From Hemerocallis citrina (taxonomy: Eukaryota > Streptophyta > Magnoliopsida > Asparagales > Asphodelaceae), in the NCBI GenBank assembly GCA_017893485.1, contig CM030368.1, forward strand, positions 105,903,549 through 105,967,548: a stretch of DNA of 64,000 nucleotides, in the 5' to 3' direction. This document shows positions 1 to 10,942 of the stretch, in pieces (positions within the stretch are counted from its first letter, which is position 1; the number at the start of each line of letters is the position of its first letter). The notes below the pieces were generated by a model. That model saw nothing but the letters and a program-made list of their open reading frames with translations. It did not search any database and was not told the DNA's origin. A program made the position numbers and the translations under genes.

Positions 1-129
1 GTGCACGTGTTGTGCACTAGAGAGGTAGGCTGACCAATGTGAGAGTCAGGAGAAAGTGGGGGTGGGTGTGTGTGAGAAAGTGCGGAGTTATTTTGAGTAG
101 TGGGACTCATCTCAACCACACAATATTTC

Positions 130-137
130 TATAAATA
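130..137 (+). promoter_or_regulatory. TATA box of LTR A
   Basis: TATAAATA followed directly by CCCCCTCC, then an A/C-rich leader. Solo LTR F has the same TATAAATA plus C-run arrangement, which supports the call. The 3' LTR copy (near 15970) has decayed to TAAAAATA. RNA would start about 30 bases downstream. Confidence 0.75.
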
Positions 138-301
138 CCCCCTCCTTTAAAATGAACACACACAAACTCAAAATCAAATTGAAAGAGAAGAAAAGAGAAG
201 GAAGGTTTCAGTTTTTCCATTGATAGAGGAGGAGAATGGCAACTTTGTGTTGGAGCTTGGAGCAATTTTCTACGAGTTCTTCTTACTTTTGCATCAACAA
301 A

Positions 302-310
302 GAGGTGTGT
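302..310 (+). promoter_or_regulatory. Splice-donor-like site in the leader of LTR A
   Basis: GAG|GTGTGT about 140 bases downstream of the expected RNA start. Equivalent sites occur in the leaders of C, F, E1, E2, B, D and H (see findings). The 3' LTR copy reads GAG|ATGGGT, so it has lost the GT. Confidence 0.4.
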
Positions 311-987
311 GCTTCTTCTACTTTCTAAATTTTTGTAAAATGCATGCTTAGATAAATTGTGTTCAAAAGAAAAGTTTGGCATGAGTTCTTTAGTTTTATA
401 ACTTGTTATGATGCATGTTGTGTTGACATCTAAAGTTTTAGTAGAAGATGAATGTGAGAAATCAAAGCATGCTAGATAAATAATTATAATATAAAATTGT
501 CATGGAGGGTTTTGTAATGATGTCGTGAGGGGATCATGTATATAAATTGTATGTGTATGTAAAATTGTGACTAAAAATCATATAAAGTTAGGGTGGGTTA
601 TAATTTGAAATTATGGTGAAAATTTCCCAAAAATTCAGAATAATCACTAGAAGAAAATATATTCATTCTAGTTTGGTATAAAGAGTAGTAAATTTCTACT
701 CGTTGAAACATATGAGTACTAGAAGTGACTATTTAAGTTAATTTGTTAACAATTTCATGCTACTATTGGTAAAAATTAAGGGAAAAACATTTCTGGAAAT
801 TTAGAAATGTAATTTAGTGGTATTAATTATGATAGAAAACAATAAAAATCAAAATAGATAAACAAATTAAATGAGATGGAAACAGAGAACGGAGTTAAAA
901 TATTTTAAACACATATTATCAGTGAGCACTTGGCTTTTGTGGCTAGCGCAGGCGGCAGCGCACTTGGCACTGCCACGTGTCGCGCTT

Positions 988-1006
988 GGGGGGGGGGGGG
1001 GGGGGG
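988..1006 (+). repeat. 19-base G run in LTR A
   Basis: Uninterrupted G tract in the transcribed part of the LTR. The 3' LTR has an equivalent tract at 16848-16870 interrupted by one A, so it predates the insertion of A and is not purely an assembly error. It could fold as a G-quadruplex. Exact length is unreliable in sequencing. Confidence 0.8.
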
Positions 1007-1127
1007 TTCTTGGTAACGTGTTCTAGCTTGGGAGGCTCTGCCTATTTTGTGATTTTTTGGAAATTAATAACTTGACGTTTCTGGGTTACAAAAACAACTC
1101 ATAGCGGTTTATATCACAAAATGCGAG

Positions 1128-1181
1128 TGGCTCATTGGTTTGGGTTGCGGTTTGGCTTGCTGTTGGCTCTGGGTTTGAATC
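1128..1181 (+). other. tRNA-like A and B boxes inside LTR A
   Basis: TGGCTCATTGG at 1128-1138 matches the A-box consensus TGGCnnAGTGG at 10 of 11 positions. GTTTGAATC at 1173-1181 is a B box (GwTCrAnnC) with one C-to-T change; the 3' LTR copy is exact. The 34-base gap is that of a real tRNA gene. No complete cloverleaf was found, so this is a tRNA-derived or Pol III-promoter-like module and not a tRNA gene. Confidence 0.55.
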
Positions 1182-2084
1182 TGGTTGAACACATTTTCAG
1201 TTTTTATTTTTATTTTTATTGTTTTTCATGTTTTAAAAATTGGAAAACTTTATAGAAATATTTTAGAAGATTATTAGAACACTTGGGAATAATTTCACAT
1301 TATTCTAAGATATATTTTGGGAATAAAAAATCATATTCGTATTCAATAATGTATTGGATGAGTTGAGAATTGAAATTTAAAATGAGAAATGCACATGATT
1401 TAAGAGTTGATTGTGGGATACAAATTTAGAACAATTTTTAGTGAGATTTCATGGATATTAAACCACTGAATTAAAAGAAATGGTCGTGGTAAAATCAAAG
1501 CATAATTTTGAGTTAAAAATAAGTGGTTAATCTTATATATATATTGTATTAAGAAGTAGTGACATAATCATAATGAACTTTTGTATTAAGAAATATACTT
1601 GAAGTATAGATGCACATGGAAAAGATTATAAAGAACATTGAGAATTATTAAAGTGAACAGTTTTGTTTGTTAACCAAGAAATTGTCTACAGGAATTTGAG
1701 TTGATAAATTGTGAAAGCTGCTACAAGAAGTTGAATACTCCGCGATCTATAAATATAAAGAAAGTGATAAAAAAGAAATGATGATTAAGAAATGAAATAT
1801 TTACATTGAGGTTAGATATAACCAAATTGATCTCTATAGTGAGATGATTGTTGGAATCTAGAGGCTAGGCGAGTCCCTTAGTAACAAGCAATTTGTGAAT
1901 AAAAAAATTTGAGAAGTAGCCAGTGTGGGCTAATATTTCTCGTGTGTTGATTTAAGTTTGGTAGGGTAAGCTAGCTCTAGGTTGTGAAACCTAAGGATAG
2001 GCACTATAAGAAGATATGATAGAAAGAACGACGAACATGTCTGGTAAAGAATGTGCAACTCCTAGGGGTTCGAGATTGAGGAAT

Positions 2085-2385
2085 ACGACTGGTAAATCCA
2101 TGTATATGGGCTAGGGTATGTCCGTCTATCATCGAAAAGGTCGGTAATGAGATTGCAGTTCCTAGGAATGTTCAGGAATGATAGGATACGCCCGGTAAAT
2201 CCACTGAGGTGGGCTAGGAATAGACCTGGTTCGTAGTTGCGGGAGATCGACTTGCTAGGGTTTGTGGCTGAGGATATGCCTGGCAAATCCACTGAGGTGG
2301 GTTAGGGGTAGGCCGGTAAGGTCCAATATCCTGGGAGTGCGACTACGCGTTAGCCCGGTAAATCCACTGAGGTGACTACACATTG
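2085..2385 (+). repeat. Degenerate tandem repeat in LTR A
   Basis: Four imperfect units 75-100 bases long, each with a core like 'ggtaaatccactgaggtggg' (near 2090, 2190, 2280 and 2357). LTRs E1, E2, B, D, H and I have their own unrelated short repeats in roughly the same part of the LTR. The long open frame here is a by-product of the repeat. Confidence 0.65.
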
Positions 2386-2646
2386 GAGTATATTCATTAG
2401 GTTAGGTTGCATGGCATGGGATATAAACCCTATAATGCAGTGTACGATAAGGGCTTGCCCTCGGACCAATGTAGTATGAGATGCATAGAATCCGAACAAG
2501 TATGCAGTAGTGTCATTGTAGTGTAAACATCTGCATTAGGCATTAAGTCATATCATACAATGACACTACTAGGGTAGTCACTTTTCTTGTTTGCATTCAA
2601 GTTTGTGTTTGCTAAAGTAGAAGAATCTATGTATTATATCATTGCA

Positions 2647-2664
2647 TCAGTTGTATGCAACTGA
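2647..2664 (+). promoter_or_regulatory. Stem-loop near the 3' end of LTR A
   Basis: TCAGTTG-TATG-CAACTGA, a perfect 7-bp stem with a 4-base loop, about 250 bases before the LTR end and 150 before AATAAA. Equivalent stems lie in C (17370-17387) and F (12252-12272); a different stem occupies this place in B, H, D and I. Function unknown; RNA 3'-end formation or genomic RNA handling are possibilities. Confidence 0.6.
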
Positions 2665-2817
2665 CTTGCCCACAGTTTTCTAGTGCAGGACTTGTATTAA
2701 CAAAAGGCATAAAGATGAATTGATGTTGATGATTATTTCCCGATTAAAGTTGTTGAATGTTAGATTTGTATTTTTTTTTGTAACTTCCACTGTGTACTTT
2801 TGTAACAGACAATGTGT

Positions 2818-2823
2818 AATAAA
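2818..2823 (+). terminator. Polyadenylation signal of LTR A
   Basis: AATAAA about 90 bases before the LTR end, after a T-rich stretch. Consistent with RNA 3' ends forming near the end of the LTR. Confidence 0.45.
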
Positions 2824-2918
2824 AAGGTTTTAAATTCCTAATAAATATGTACGAATTGAAGTAAAAGATCCTGTTGTGCTACAAATTACATGTACTTGGA
2901 ATTTGGGGCATTACGGAA

Positions 2919-2930
2919 TGGTATCAGAGC
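2919..2930 (+). other. Primer binding site of element A
   Basis: TGGTATCAGAGC, complementary to the 3' end of plant initiator tRNA-Met, a few bases after the LTR end. It primes minus-strand DNA synthesis and fixes the LTR boundary. Confidence 0.9.
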
Positions 2931-3301
2931 TTGGTTAGAAAAGAAGGCAATGTCGAAAGCATGATCAGGCGTTCTCACAGTGTGATTGATGGCAACGCAT
3001 TGGCTCTTACCCTGACATGCCCAGGTCGGCTAGCCACCCATGCGGTTGCAACAATCGAAAGGCTATTGGCATAAAACAAGCTCTGAGGTTACCTTTGTGG
3101 CCATTACCGTCCTGAGTGGCAGGTGGCAGTCTACACTGAGTTGTATCAGAGTTGAATTCAATAAGTAGTACAAAATTAAAAGGACGACACATTAGGGTGG
3201 ATATTAAAAGTGTTAGTTCGGTTTATAGTGATTTAAATATAAGTTGATTTACATTTGTGTTCCCTTATACACTAATGTCTTCTCCTTTCTTTCCTTATAA
3301 A
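2931..3301 (+). other. Untranslated leader of element A
   Basis: Between primer site and first gag ATG. No conserved coding content seen. The last 60 bases are pyrimidine-rich. Confidence 0.5.
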
Positions 3302-4983
3302 ATGGCTGATAACCAAGACCCAGTGGATGAAATAGAATGGTTCTTTGAAGACCCTAAAGAAGAGGAAGAACCCGAAGAAGAAGAAGAACCTGAAGAAGAG
3401 GAAAACCCAGAAAGGAAGAGGGAGAACTGCCCGAATCTCGAGAGATCACTCCACCTCCACCTGATTCCCCAGATGAATCCTCGGACGAAGAACCAGTTCG
3501 AGACAAGAAGGACCACATCATCGCTTCTCTCTGGAAGCAATTTCATCCATAAGTGGAGAGTAAACCACTTGGAAGCTCATCATGCGGAGGATAAGCAGAA
3601 CATCGCATCCTTGAGTCAGCGAGTGTGGGAGCTGGAGAAGATTCGGCATTTCACCCAGCTAGACAATAAAAACTCGTTGGGGAAAGCAAGAATGCCGCGG
3701 AAGATGCGAGGAGATGCAGAAGGAAATAGAAGAACTATGAGGAGAGCTCAGAGAAGCCAAGAGGAACCGTAGGATCTAGACTGCTTTATGTTTGTAGTTT
3801 CTGGTGTTTTATGTATGGATGTATGGACAAGGTTTATTTCAGAATGTATAAAGTTTATTTTTACAAATGAATAAATTATGTTGGAAGAAAAGTCTATGTT
3901 GTTGCTGTTTTTTGGTGATTAATGAACTTTTATGACCTAGAAATGGTCGGACGAAGAATCGAAATGGAGAAGGATCGAGAGGCGAAGGCAATCGGCTAGA
4001 TCTGGAGACAGAACTGGCCCAGGTGTACCAAACTCTCAAAACCTTTGCCATAAGTATGAACTGAAACACCAGGGCAGGGCAGGCAATGCAAGTCCTGAAG
4101 GCAATTAAATTGGTGGAATAATTCAAGCGGATGAAACCACTCGTGTTTGAGGGCAAGGCGGATCTGATGCAGCTGATGATTGGATTTAGCAGATCGAAGT
4201 CTTGGAGACTCTAGAGGCTAGCAAGGTGAAGCTAGCCACCATTCAGTTGGAAAAGGATGCAGGGGTCTGGTGGCAATCCATCAACAGAACACTTGGAGAT
4301 GAACCTATTACTTGGGAAGACTTTCTAGAAGAGTTCCGCAGCGACTATTTTCTGATGGATGTGCAGGAGAAAAAGGCAATGGAGTTCCTGAGCCTGCAAC
4401 AGGGGAGCTTGTCAGTTCGGGAGTATGAGACAAAGTTCACTCAACTCTCAAGGTATGCACTGGAGTTAGTGCTTTACGAGGCCAAGAAGTCGCAAAAGTT
4501 TGACCAGGGGCTGAGGCCAAGTCTAATGTCTCGTATGATAACCCTCGGTATCAGGAAGTACGATAAACCGGTACGGAGAGCTGCAGCCCCCGAAGCAGAT
4601 ATGGAATAGTATCAGTTGGTGCAGAAGAACAACAACAACTAGAGTACCGGAAAAAGGCCCACAACCTCATACAACTTCAAGAGGCAATCCCTAGTGCAGA
4701 AGTTCAAACAGACTGGGGAAAATGCTGTTGCTGTAGCCGCAATGCCAAGCACTTGTTTCCTGTGTGGAGGGACTGATCACTACAAGGCAGAGTGCCCGAA
4801 TAGGAGGAAGGGAATAACTTGCTTCAATTGGGGAAAGAGGGCCTTATCAAGCCAAACTACCCTCAATTCCAACGGGGAGGGCCGAATCCGAAGTAGGACG
4901 ACTCAGGGAAGAAACCGTACCGACAGGGCGAGTGTTTGCCTTGACTGAAGAGGATTCAAAGGATGCCAAAAATATCATCATCG
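3302..4983 (+). pseudogene. Element A gag (matrix/capsid/nucleocapsid), broken
   Basis: Structural protein that would package the element RNA. It starts at ATG 3302 with 'MADNQDPVDE', followed by a run of Glu/Pro-rich repeats (3355-3415). After a frameshift comes a second acidic, proline-rich stretch, then a helical region with heptad-like spacing around 3560-3660. The capsid domain is clear at 4202-4609: 'LEKDAGVWWQ', 'ITWEDFLEEF' and 'REYETKFTQLSRYA' are hallmarks of the plant gypsy gag family. Nucleocapsid follows at 4694-4850 with one complete C-x2-C-x4-H-x4-C zinc knuckle and a second one that has decayed. Several frameshifts and stops, including TAG at 4607. The last coding stretch (4932-4983, 'FALTEEDSKDAK') is in a third frame and leads into the candidate intron. 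Confidence 0.85.
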
Positions 4984-5074
4984 ATATGGGAGCATCTGAA
5001 TAGAGTTTGACAGTTGTTATTTCAAGTTTGTATTAGAGGAATGTTATGTACTGAGAGTATTTATTATGTAACAG
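4984..5074 (+). other. Candidate intron between gag and protease of element A
   Basis: A 91-nt segment splits a glycine codon in phase 1. The left flank codes for N-I-I-I and the right flank for E-L-L-I-N-G. It ends in a good acceptor (TATGTAACAG|G). Its left end reads ATATGG where a donor would read GTATGG, so the donor looks mutated. Length is 1 mod 3, and removal joins frame 0 to frame 1 as needed. Left in, it gives a stop (TAG, near 5008). Element B has a segment at the identical protein position. Confidence 0.5.
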
Positions 5075-7193
5075 GGGAACTTCTAATAAATGGAATAAAA
5101 GCTACTGTTTTGTTTGATACTGAACCGTCCCACACCTTTATGTCTCCTAAATTTGCAAAAGAATTGGGGGTTGAGCCAAAAACTTTCCCAGACATGGTTC
5201 TGGAAGTAGCTACACCATCAGGAGAAACATTGACTACGGATCGGTACTATGGTGGTTGTGAACTCAAGGTCGGAGGAAGAGTCTTTAGAATCGATCTCAT
5301 AGGGTTTGCAGTCTTGGGAGTCGATATAATCATTGGCATAGACTGGATGTCAATCTACATTGCCAGTATCGAATGCAAGAACAAGGAAGTTTTGGTGAAG
5401 GCACCAGAAGGACCAGTAGTAACATTTCAGGGGAAGAGGAAGTGTAAGGAGTTGGTAGCAGCTATGACCAAGAAGAAGATCCCTGAGGAAGTCAAGAAGA
5501 TTCCTGTAGTCTGGAACTTTCCGACAGTATTCTTGGAAGATATACCCAGGCTACCACCTCATCGGGATGTGGAGTTCAGCATTTGCATTCAGCCAGAGAG
5601 TGGGCCGATATCCAAGGCACCTTACAGGATGGCACCAGCGGAGCAGGATGAGGTGAATAAACAGATTAACGAGCTTTTGCACAAGGGTTTATTAGACCGA
5701 GTGAGCACCAATTTTTTTGGTGAAGAAGAAGGATGGATCAATGATGATGTGCATCGATTACAGGGAGTTGAACAAGGTAACCGTCCAAAATAAGTATCTT
5801 ATTCCCCGAATGGATGATCTGTTTGACCGACTTCAAGGAGCAGCAGTTTTCTCCATGATAGATCTTTGGTCAGGTTATCACCAAGTTCGTGTTAAGGAAA
5901 AGGATGTGGATAAGACTGTGTTCCGAACTCGACATGAGAATTACGAATTCTTCGTTATGCCATTCGAGGTGATGAATGCACCCGCAATTTTCATGGACAT
6001 GATGAACAGGGTCCTGCGACCATTCATTGATTCCTTCGTCGTGGTGTTTATTGATGACATTGTGGTATACTCCAGGACAAAAGAAGAGTATGTTGGGCAT
6101 TTAGCAGAGGTATTGAAGAAGCTGTAAGTACAAAAGTTGTATGCCAAGTTATCCAAGTGTGACTTCTGGAAGTTTAAAGTCGCATTCCTGGGTCATATCC
6201 TTTCTAAGGAGGGAGTGGCCACCGATCCGCAGAAGATAGAGGCAGTGAAGGATTGGCCAAGACCCATATCAGTGAAGGAGATCAGAAGTTTCTTGGGCTT
6301 GACTGGTTATTACCGACGATTTGTTCAAAGGTATGCTCAGATAGCCGTACCACTCACGGGACTTACGAGGAAGAATGTGAATTTCAAGTGGACGAAGCAG
6401 TGCAAAGTGAGTTTCCAAGAGTTGAAGGAGAGGTTGACTACCGCTCCAATACTGGCTTTGCCGCGAGCAGGGATTGATTATGATATCTATAGTGATGCTT
6501 CACATCGAGGGCTGGGCTGTGTATTGATGCAAGAGGAAAATGTAATAGCTTATGGGTCTAGACAACTAAAACCGCATGAGAAAAATTACCCAACCCACGA
6601 TTTGGAGTTGGCAACGATTATATTCGCATTGAAGCAGTGGAGGCATTATGTGTATGGAGAGAATGTCAATATGTACACAAATGATAAGAGCCTGAAATAC
6701 ATCTATCAGCAAAGAGATTTGAATTTGAGGCAAAAGAGGTGGCTGGAAATAATTGAGGATATCCGTCCTGAAATAAAGTATCACCCGGGCAAAGCAAATG
6801 TGATGGCAGATGCGCTCAGTCGGAAGAGCAGCTTATCCTGTGTGATTACAACTCAGGAGAAACCACCAGAGGAGCTCGATCGAGCTGGGATTGAAGTAGT
6901 GTTGCAAGGACGGGGAGTGTCTTTAGCATAGTTGAGACTTCAACTCACACTGAGAGAGAAGATTGTCGACGGTCAGAAGTCTGATCCAGAAATTCAGATG
7001 ATAAAAGAGCAGGTCAACACAAGCAAATTGTCTGAATTTCAAGTAAAGGACGAAGCGCTGTGGTTTGGAGCAAGATTGCATGTACCTGACCAAGCAGAAT
7101 TGAAGGAGAGCATTCTACAGAAGGCGCACACTACTCTATTATCAGTGCAACCAGGGAGTACCAAGATGTACAAGGATATTAAAATGCATTTCT
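5075..7193 (+). pseudogene. Element A pol: protease, reverse transcriptase, RNase H, start of integrase
   Basis: Polyprotein that processes Gag, copies RNA to DNA and inserts it. Protease: aspartate codon at 5116, in a context reading D-T-E where the family has D-T-G, so probably inactive. RT begins after a frameshift near 5700-5720 ('[16 protein letters not shown]'); the catalytic F-I-D-D is intact at 6047-6058. A TAA at 6125-6127 interrupts it, then 'SFLGLTGYYRRFV' follows. RNase H: D (YSDAS), E (HDLE) and the final D (ADALSR) are present, but the third catalytic site reads T-N-D-K-S for T-D-H-K-S. A TAG near 6930 and the loss of the second zinc-binding His (Q in 'SVQPGSTKMY') mark the integrase start. 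Solo LTR E1 cuts the frame after 'KMHF'. Confidence 0.9.
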
Positions 7194-7987
7194 TGTAGTG
7201 CCCCGAATTTCCAATATGATATCTCAGAAATACGTGGCATAATTTCCAGCATCAACTTCAATTGCAATAGAAAACATAGCCAAAAAAAATACAGATAATT
7301 TTTATTTCAAAATTTTATTACATCACTTGTTTACAAAACACAGCGGAATACAAAACACCTTTAATTACAAACTTTCTTTACAACACTTTCTTTTACAATT
7401 TTACATAAGCTTATTACAATTCTAGCACAAGTATCCAAATCCCAAGCTATAAGCACCTACCTTTAAAACATGAAGCTGGAGATAACCCTAACCCCCAAAA
7501 CTATAGTGGTCAGCCATAACAGTATGAGTGACATAAAAAAAAACAACATAAATAAAACATGAAGGATAAAGTCATAAACAACATATGTCAACCATAAAAA
7601 TGAAAGGAATATGAAATAACAATAAATAATCATAAGGCATAGAATCATAAACAACATGTATTAAGAATAAAAGAAATAAGAATCAACAATAAATAAAACA
7701 TGAAAATATCAAGTGAATATAAGATAGTAAATAGTAGGGCATGAAAACAACAAGGGAAACTAGAATAAGTGTCATGTGTGGGTAAAACAGAAACACACAT
7801 GCATAAAACCAAGTAAAGAAACACATCAATGCTATATGCTGACTCTCTAATGCATACTTATCGGATTCTATGCATCCCACAATACATAGGTCCGGTGCAC
7901 GCCCTTATCATTCTCCACTTTAAAAAGTTAAATCTCTCGTTATGCATCTAATCCTACTACGGTGATACAAACAAGATCCATAATACT

Positions 7988-8212
7988 CTGCAAATAGGCA
8001 TCACAGCCCTCGACGCGCTAGCATCATGTAGGAATATCTCTATAACTGGATAATCACCTCCCAACTGTGTACCCCACGAATAGGCTTGCAAGGCCCTCGA
8101 CGTGCAGATACACCGAGTACATCTCGTAAATAGGCCCGCCGACCCTCGAGACGCGGATGCACCATGCATGCTATGTGAATAGGCTTGTAGACCCTCGACA
8201 CGCAAACATACA
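7988..8212 (-). repeat. Short tandem repeat in LTR E1
   Basis: Four imperfect copies of a block like 'aataggcttgcagaccctcg' near 7990, 8070, 8128 and 8175, with spacing of about 50-80 bases. E2 has the same repeat at 44390-44600. It is in the 3' part of the LTR. ORFs across it are repeat by-products. Confidence 0.6.
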
Positions 8213-8821
8213 AATATCCTCTCGAGACAGAACAACAAACAGTCCTGGAACGCATCCGTTGGAGTGACAGACCAAGAGCATATACTTACGTTTCCCAAGT
8301 TCCAACACATCTCCGCTAGTGCCTGTCCTTAAGTTGGTTATTATTAAAACACAAAAATCCTGATATCTAGAGTTAGTGTATCCTGTTGGACTTAATTCCA
8401 TAAAACAAATCCAAGACCCCGCAGGTCAAAATCCACAAATCTCATCTGCCGGTTCACAGGACTCCCACTCAACTCCTAGAGAAATCACAACTTATCCATC
8501 AAGACCAAAACTTTCAATAAAACTCACAAACTCATCGTCAAAACGATTATATGAAGAAACATCTTAAATCAACAAAAATCCCAATCTTATATAAAATTCT
8601 AGAATTCAAACAAATATTAAATCTATTAAATAACTGAAAATCATATTTTTAAGTTGTAGAATGTCACAAAACATCAATTCCTTTGAAAACACTTATAACT
8701 CAAATAAGGTCCAAAAGAATACATTTAAAGCTCCAATATAAATCTCTGTAAAAAAATTTTAATATGTAGCAAAATATCTTTTAAAACAATATAATATTGA
8801 AGGAACGATCGTTCAAAAGAA

Positions 8822-9136
8822 GCATCAGAAAACTCAAGAAAACATCAGTTAGAGCAGTAGCAGTCGACTTCATAGGGTGGTCGGTCGAATGTCCCGTGTG
8901 AAATCCAAACTCAAGAAATCCATCAATCAGAGCAGTGGCAGTCGACTGTATAAGGTAGTTGGTTGACTGTCCCGCTTAAAATATAAAACTCAAGGAAAAA
9001 CATTAATCAGAGTAGTGACAGACGACTGTATAAGGTAGCTAGTCGACTGTCCCACAGAAAATCCGAAACTCAATAAAATGCTTCAGCCAGGACATCGACA
9101 GTCGACTATCGACATTGGTTGGTCGACTGTCTAACC
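8822..9136 (-). repeat. Four-unit 80-bp repeat with GTCGAC palindromes in LTR E1
   Basis: Units start near 8851, 8929, 9009 and 9089. Each carries two copies, about 20-25 bases apart, of a site like CAGTCGACTGT (some decayed to GTTGACTGT or GACGACTGT). E2 has a shorter version at 49550-49680. The paired palindromes could be protein-binding sites. Confidence 0.7.
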
Positions 9137-10942
9137 TACAGACAACAGTTTAAGGTTTTGTGCATGTTTAACCGATACATCGTTTAATACTTTATAAAAT
9201 CAAAATCTAGTTTTCTGAGATGCTTGAACATATCATATATTATATATAGGAGTTATTAAAGCAATCAAAAACACATCAAGATCTCGAAATGGGAATTTTC
9301 ACAAAAACTTTCAAATCAGTCAACTTGTACACGTACATATTCAAATATGGACTTAAACATCAATTTAAACTTCAAAACTCCATCAATAAGAGTATTAAGA
9401 TGTTTATAACTATTTCAGCATTAAAATAACCAAAATTAAATCAAAACTTCACAAAACACAAGAAAACCCAATTTCTTCAAAGCAATGAAATAGGATATAA
9501 ATATAAGTATATGTGTGCATGTTTGTGCATTAAGAAGACATCAAAAACTCATCAACTGGAAATAACGAAGTGTCTAGATTTAATCTCAGTACTAAACCCA
9601 ATCATGTCCGATTGAAAAACTTCTCAAAACTTCACAAAACAACACAAAATCAATTTCGGTTGTGTGCATCACAGACCCAAAAATCAACAACCTTGTTCAC
9701 TTCAAAACTCGATCTTTTTAATTCAATAACCCCTCTTATGATCCATTTGATCCATATACAATTACTCACAATAGTTTACTCACAAGTATAATCAAGTTTA
9801 ACAACTATTAATCAAGTTTCATTCTTTATAATTCATCAATAGTGCATATATATATAACGACAAAAGGTCCTAACTTTGTTCAAATTGTACCTTATACAAC
9901 ATACGACTCATTATATCCAACCAAATTAGTAGAAATCTGAAAGAAAACAATCTACTCATGATTATATTAGGATCTTTAACAATCTCAATTCATCAATTAG
10001 GGTTTTAATTCATCAAAGGCATAATTTCAAGCAAAGATTCAATTTTGAACTCATCTACTCATCAAATCTATTATATCTTCATACAAACTCCTAACATGCT
10101 TTCTAATAGTTAAATAATCACATACAACATACATGGAACAATACAAAACGAACATGTCATTCACCTCTATGAAGATTCAACCGAAAAGAAATAAAGAATA
10201 AGAGAAATCCTCCTTCGCAAGAAAACCAAGAATCCTCGCTTGAAAACACCAAGAAAATACCAATAATAAAAATCATTGTGTAGCACAGCAAGAGACGGCT
10301 GCACCAACTCTTAAATAGGCCGGAAATATAGGTTTTAGGGTTTTGTAAATAGCTTTGCAAAATACCTCTTTTAAATATATCTTTCTATATAAAAATCTTT
10401 ATACTTGGAAATCAAATAAAACCAACTTAATTGAGTTTTAAAAAACAAGAATAACCATCTTACAATCATCCGACATTGTTTGAAAAACCCAGAAAATGAA
10501 TTATGCACTTTTGCCCCTCTAAGTGGCGATTTTGCGAAAAGACCCTTTTTCATCAAAACTTGTAAAATAAACCAAATTTGTTAAAACAAAAAGTAAACTC
10601 TTTACCTCTGAGTTGACTAGGCATCATACCCAACCCAAAAATCCAAAAATCGGGAGTTTGCACTCCAAGTGGTAATTTTGCACAAAAGTCCCTCTTTTTG
10701 TAATATTTGCAAATAGGTCCAATAATTATCAGAAAAATTCAGAAAATTCACAAATAATAACTAATAATAAATAATGAGTTTCTCCAAAATAGTTTTTGAT
10801 TTTTCACTTCTCAAGAAAATATTTGCGCGTGTTTTGCACGTGTGAAAAGGTAAATTTTCAGAAAATATTTATTACATCACAAAAGTCATTTTAATTCATT
10901 TACTAATCTTAAAAATAATATTTAAAAATCTGGGGTACTACA

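Larger units (their letters stand above)
1..2915 (+). repeat. 5' LTR of element A (left end outside window)
   Basis: Bases 1-1475 match 15842-17325, the other LTR, with scattered substitutions and small indels. The right end, 'ggggcattac', lies just before the primer site. Full length would be about 3.25 kb. It holds a TATA box, a splice-donor-like site at 305, a G run, tRNA-like boxes, a degenerate tandem repeat, a stem-loop and an AATAAA signal. If transcription starts near 165 and ends near 2840, the R region would be about 2.7 kb, most of the LTR. ORFs within it look incidental. Confidence 0.9.
7194..10942 (-). repeat. Solo LTR E1 inserted in element A
   Basis: 3,749 bp, beginning TGTAGTGCCCC and ending GGGGTACTACA, flanked by the perfect 5-bp duplication TTTCT (7189-7193 and 10943-10947). 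Removing it with one duplication copy restores the integrase codons K-M-H-F-L-W-L-R. Orientation is minus, since its inner blocks match LTR A only as reverse complement. The same family occurs as E2. It has no primer site, polypurine tract or coding domain, so it is what remains after LTR-LTR recombination. A donor-like AGAG|GTGAAT lies at 10161-10168 (minus). Confidence 0.92.

Noticed and set aside
1128..1181. A functional tRNA gene
   Set aside because: A and B boxes fit, but I could not fold acceptor and anticodon stems, and no terminator T run follows closely. Kept only as tRNA-like boxes.
8822..9136. CRISPR-like array
   Set aside because: Regular 80-bp spacing, but the spacers are related to each other, the genome is a plant nuclear one and there are no cas genes.
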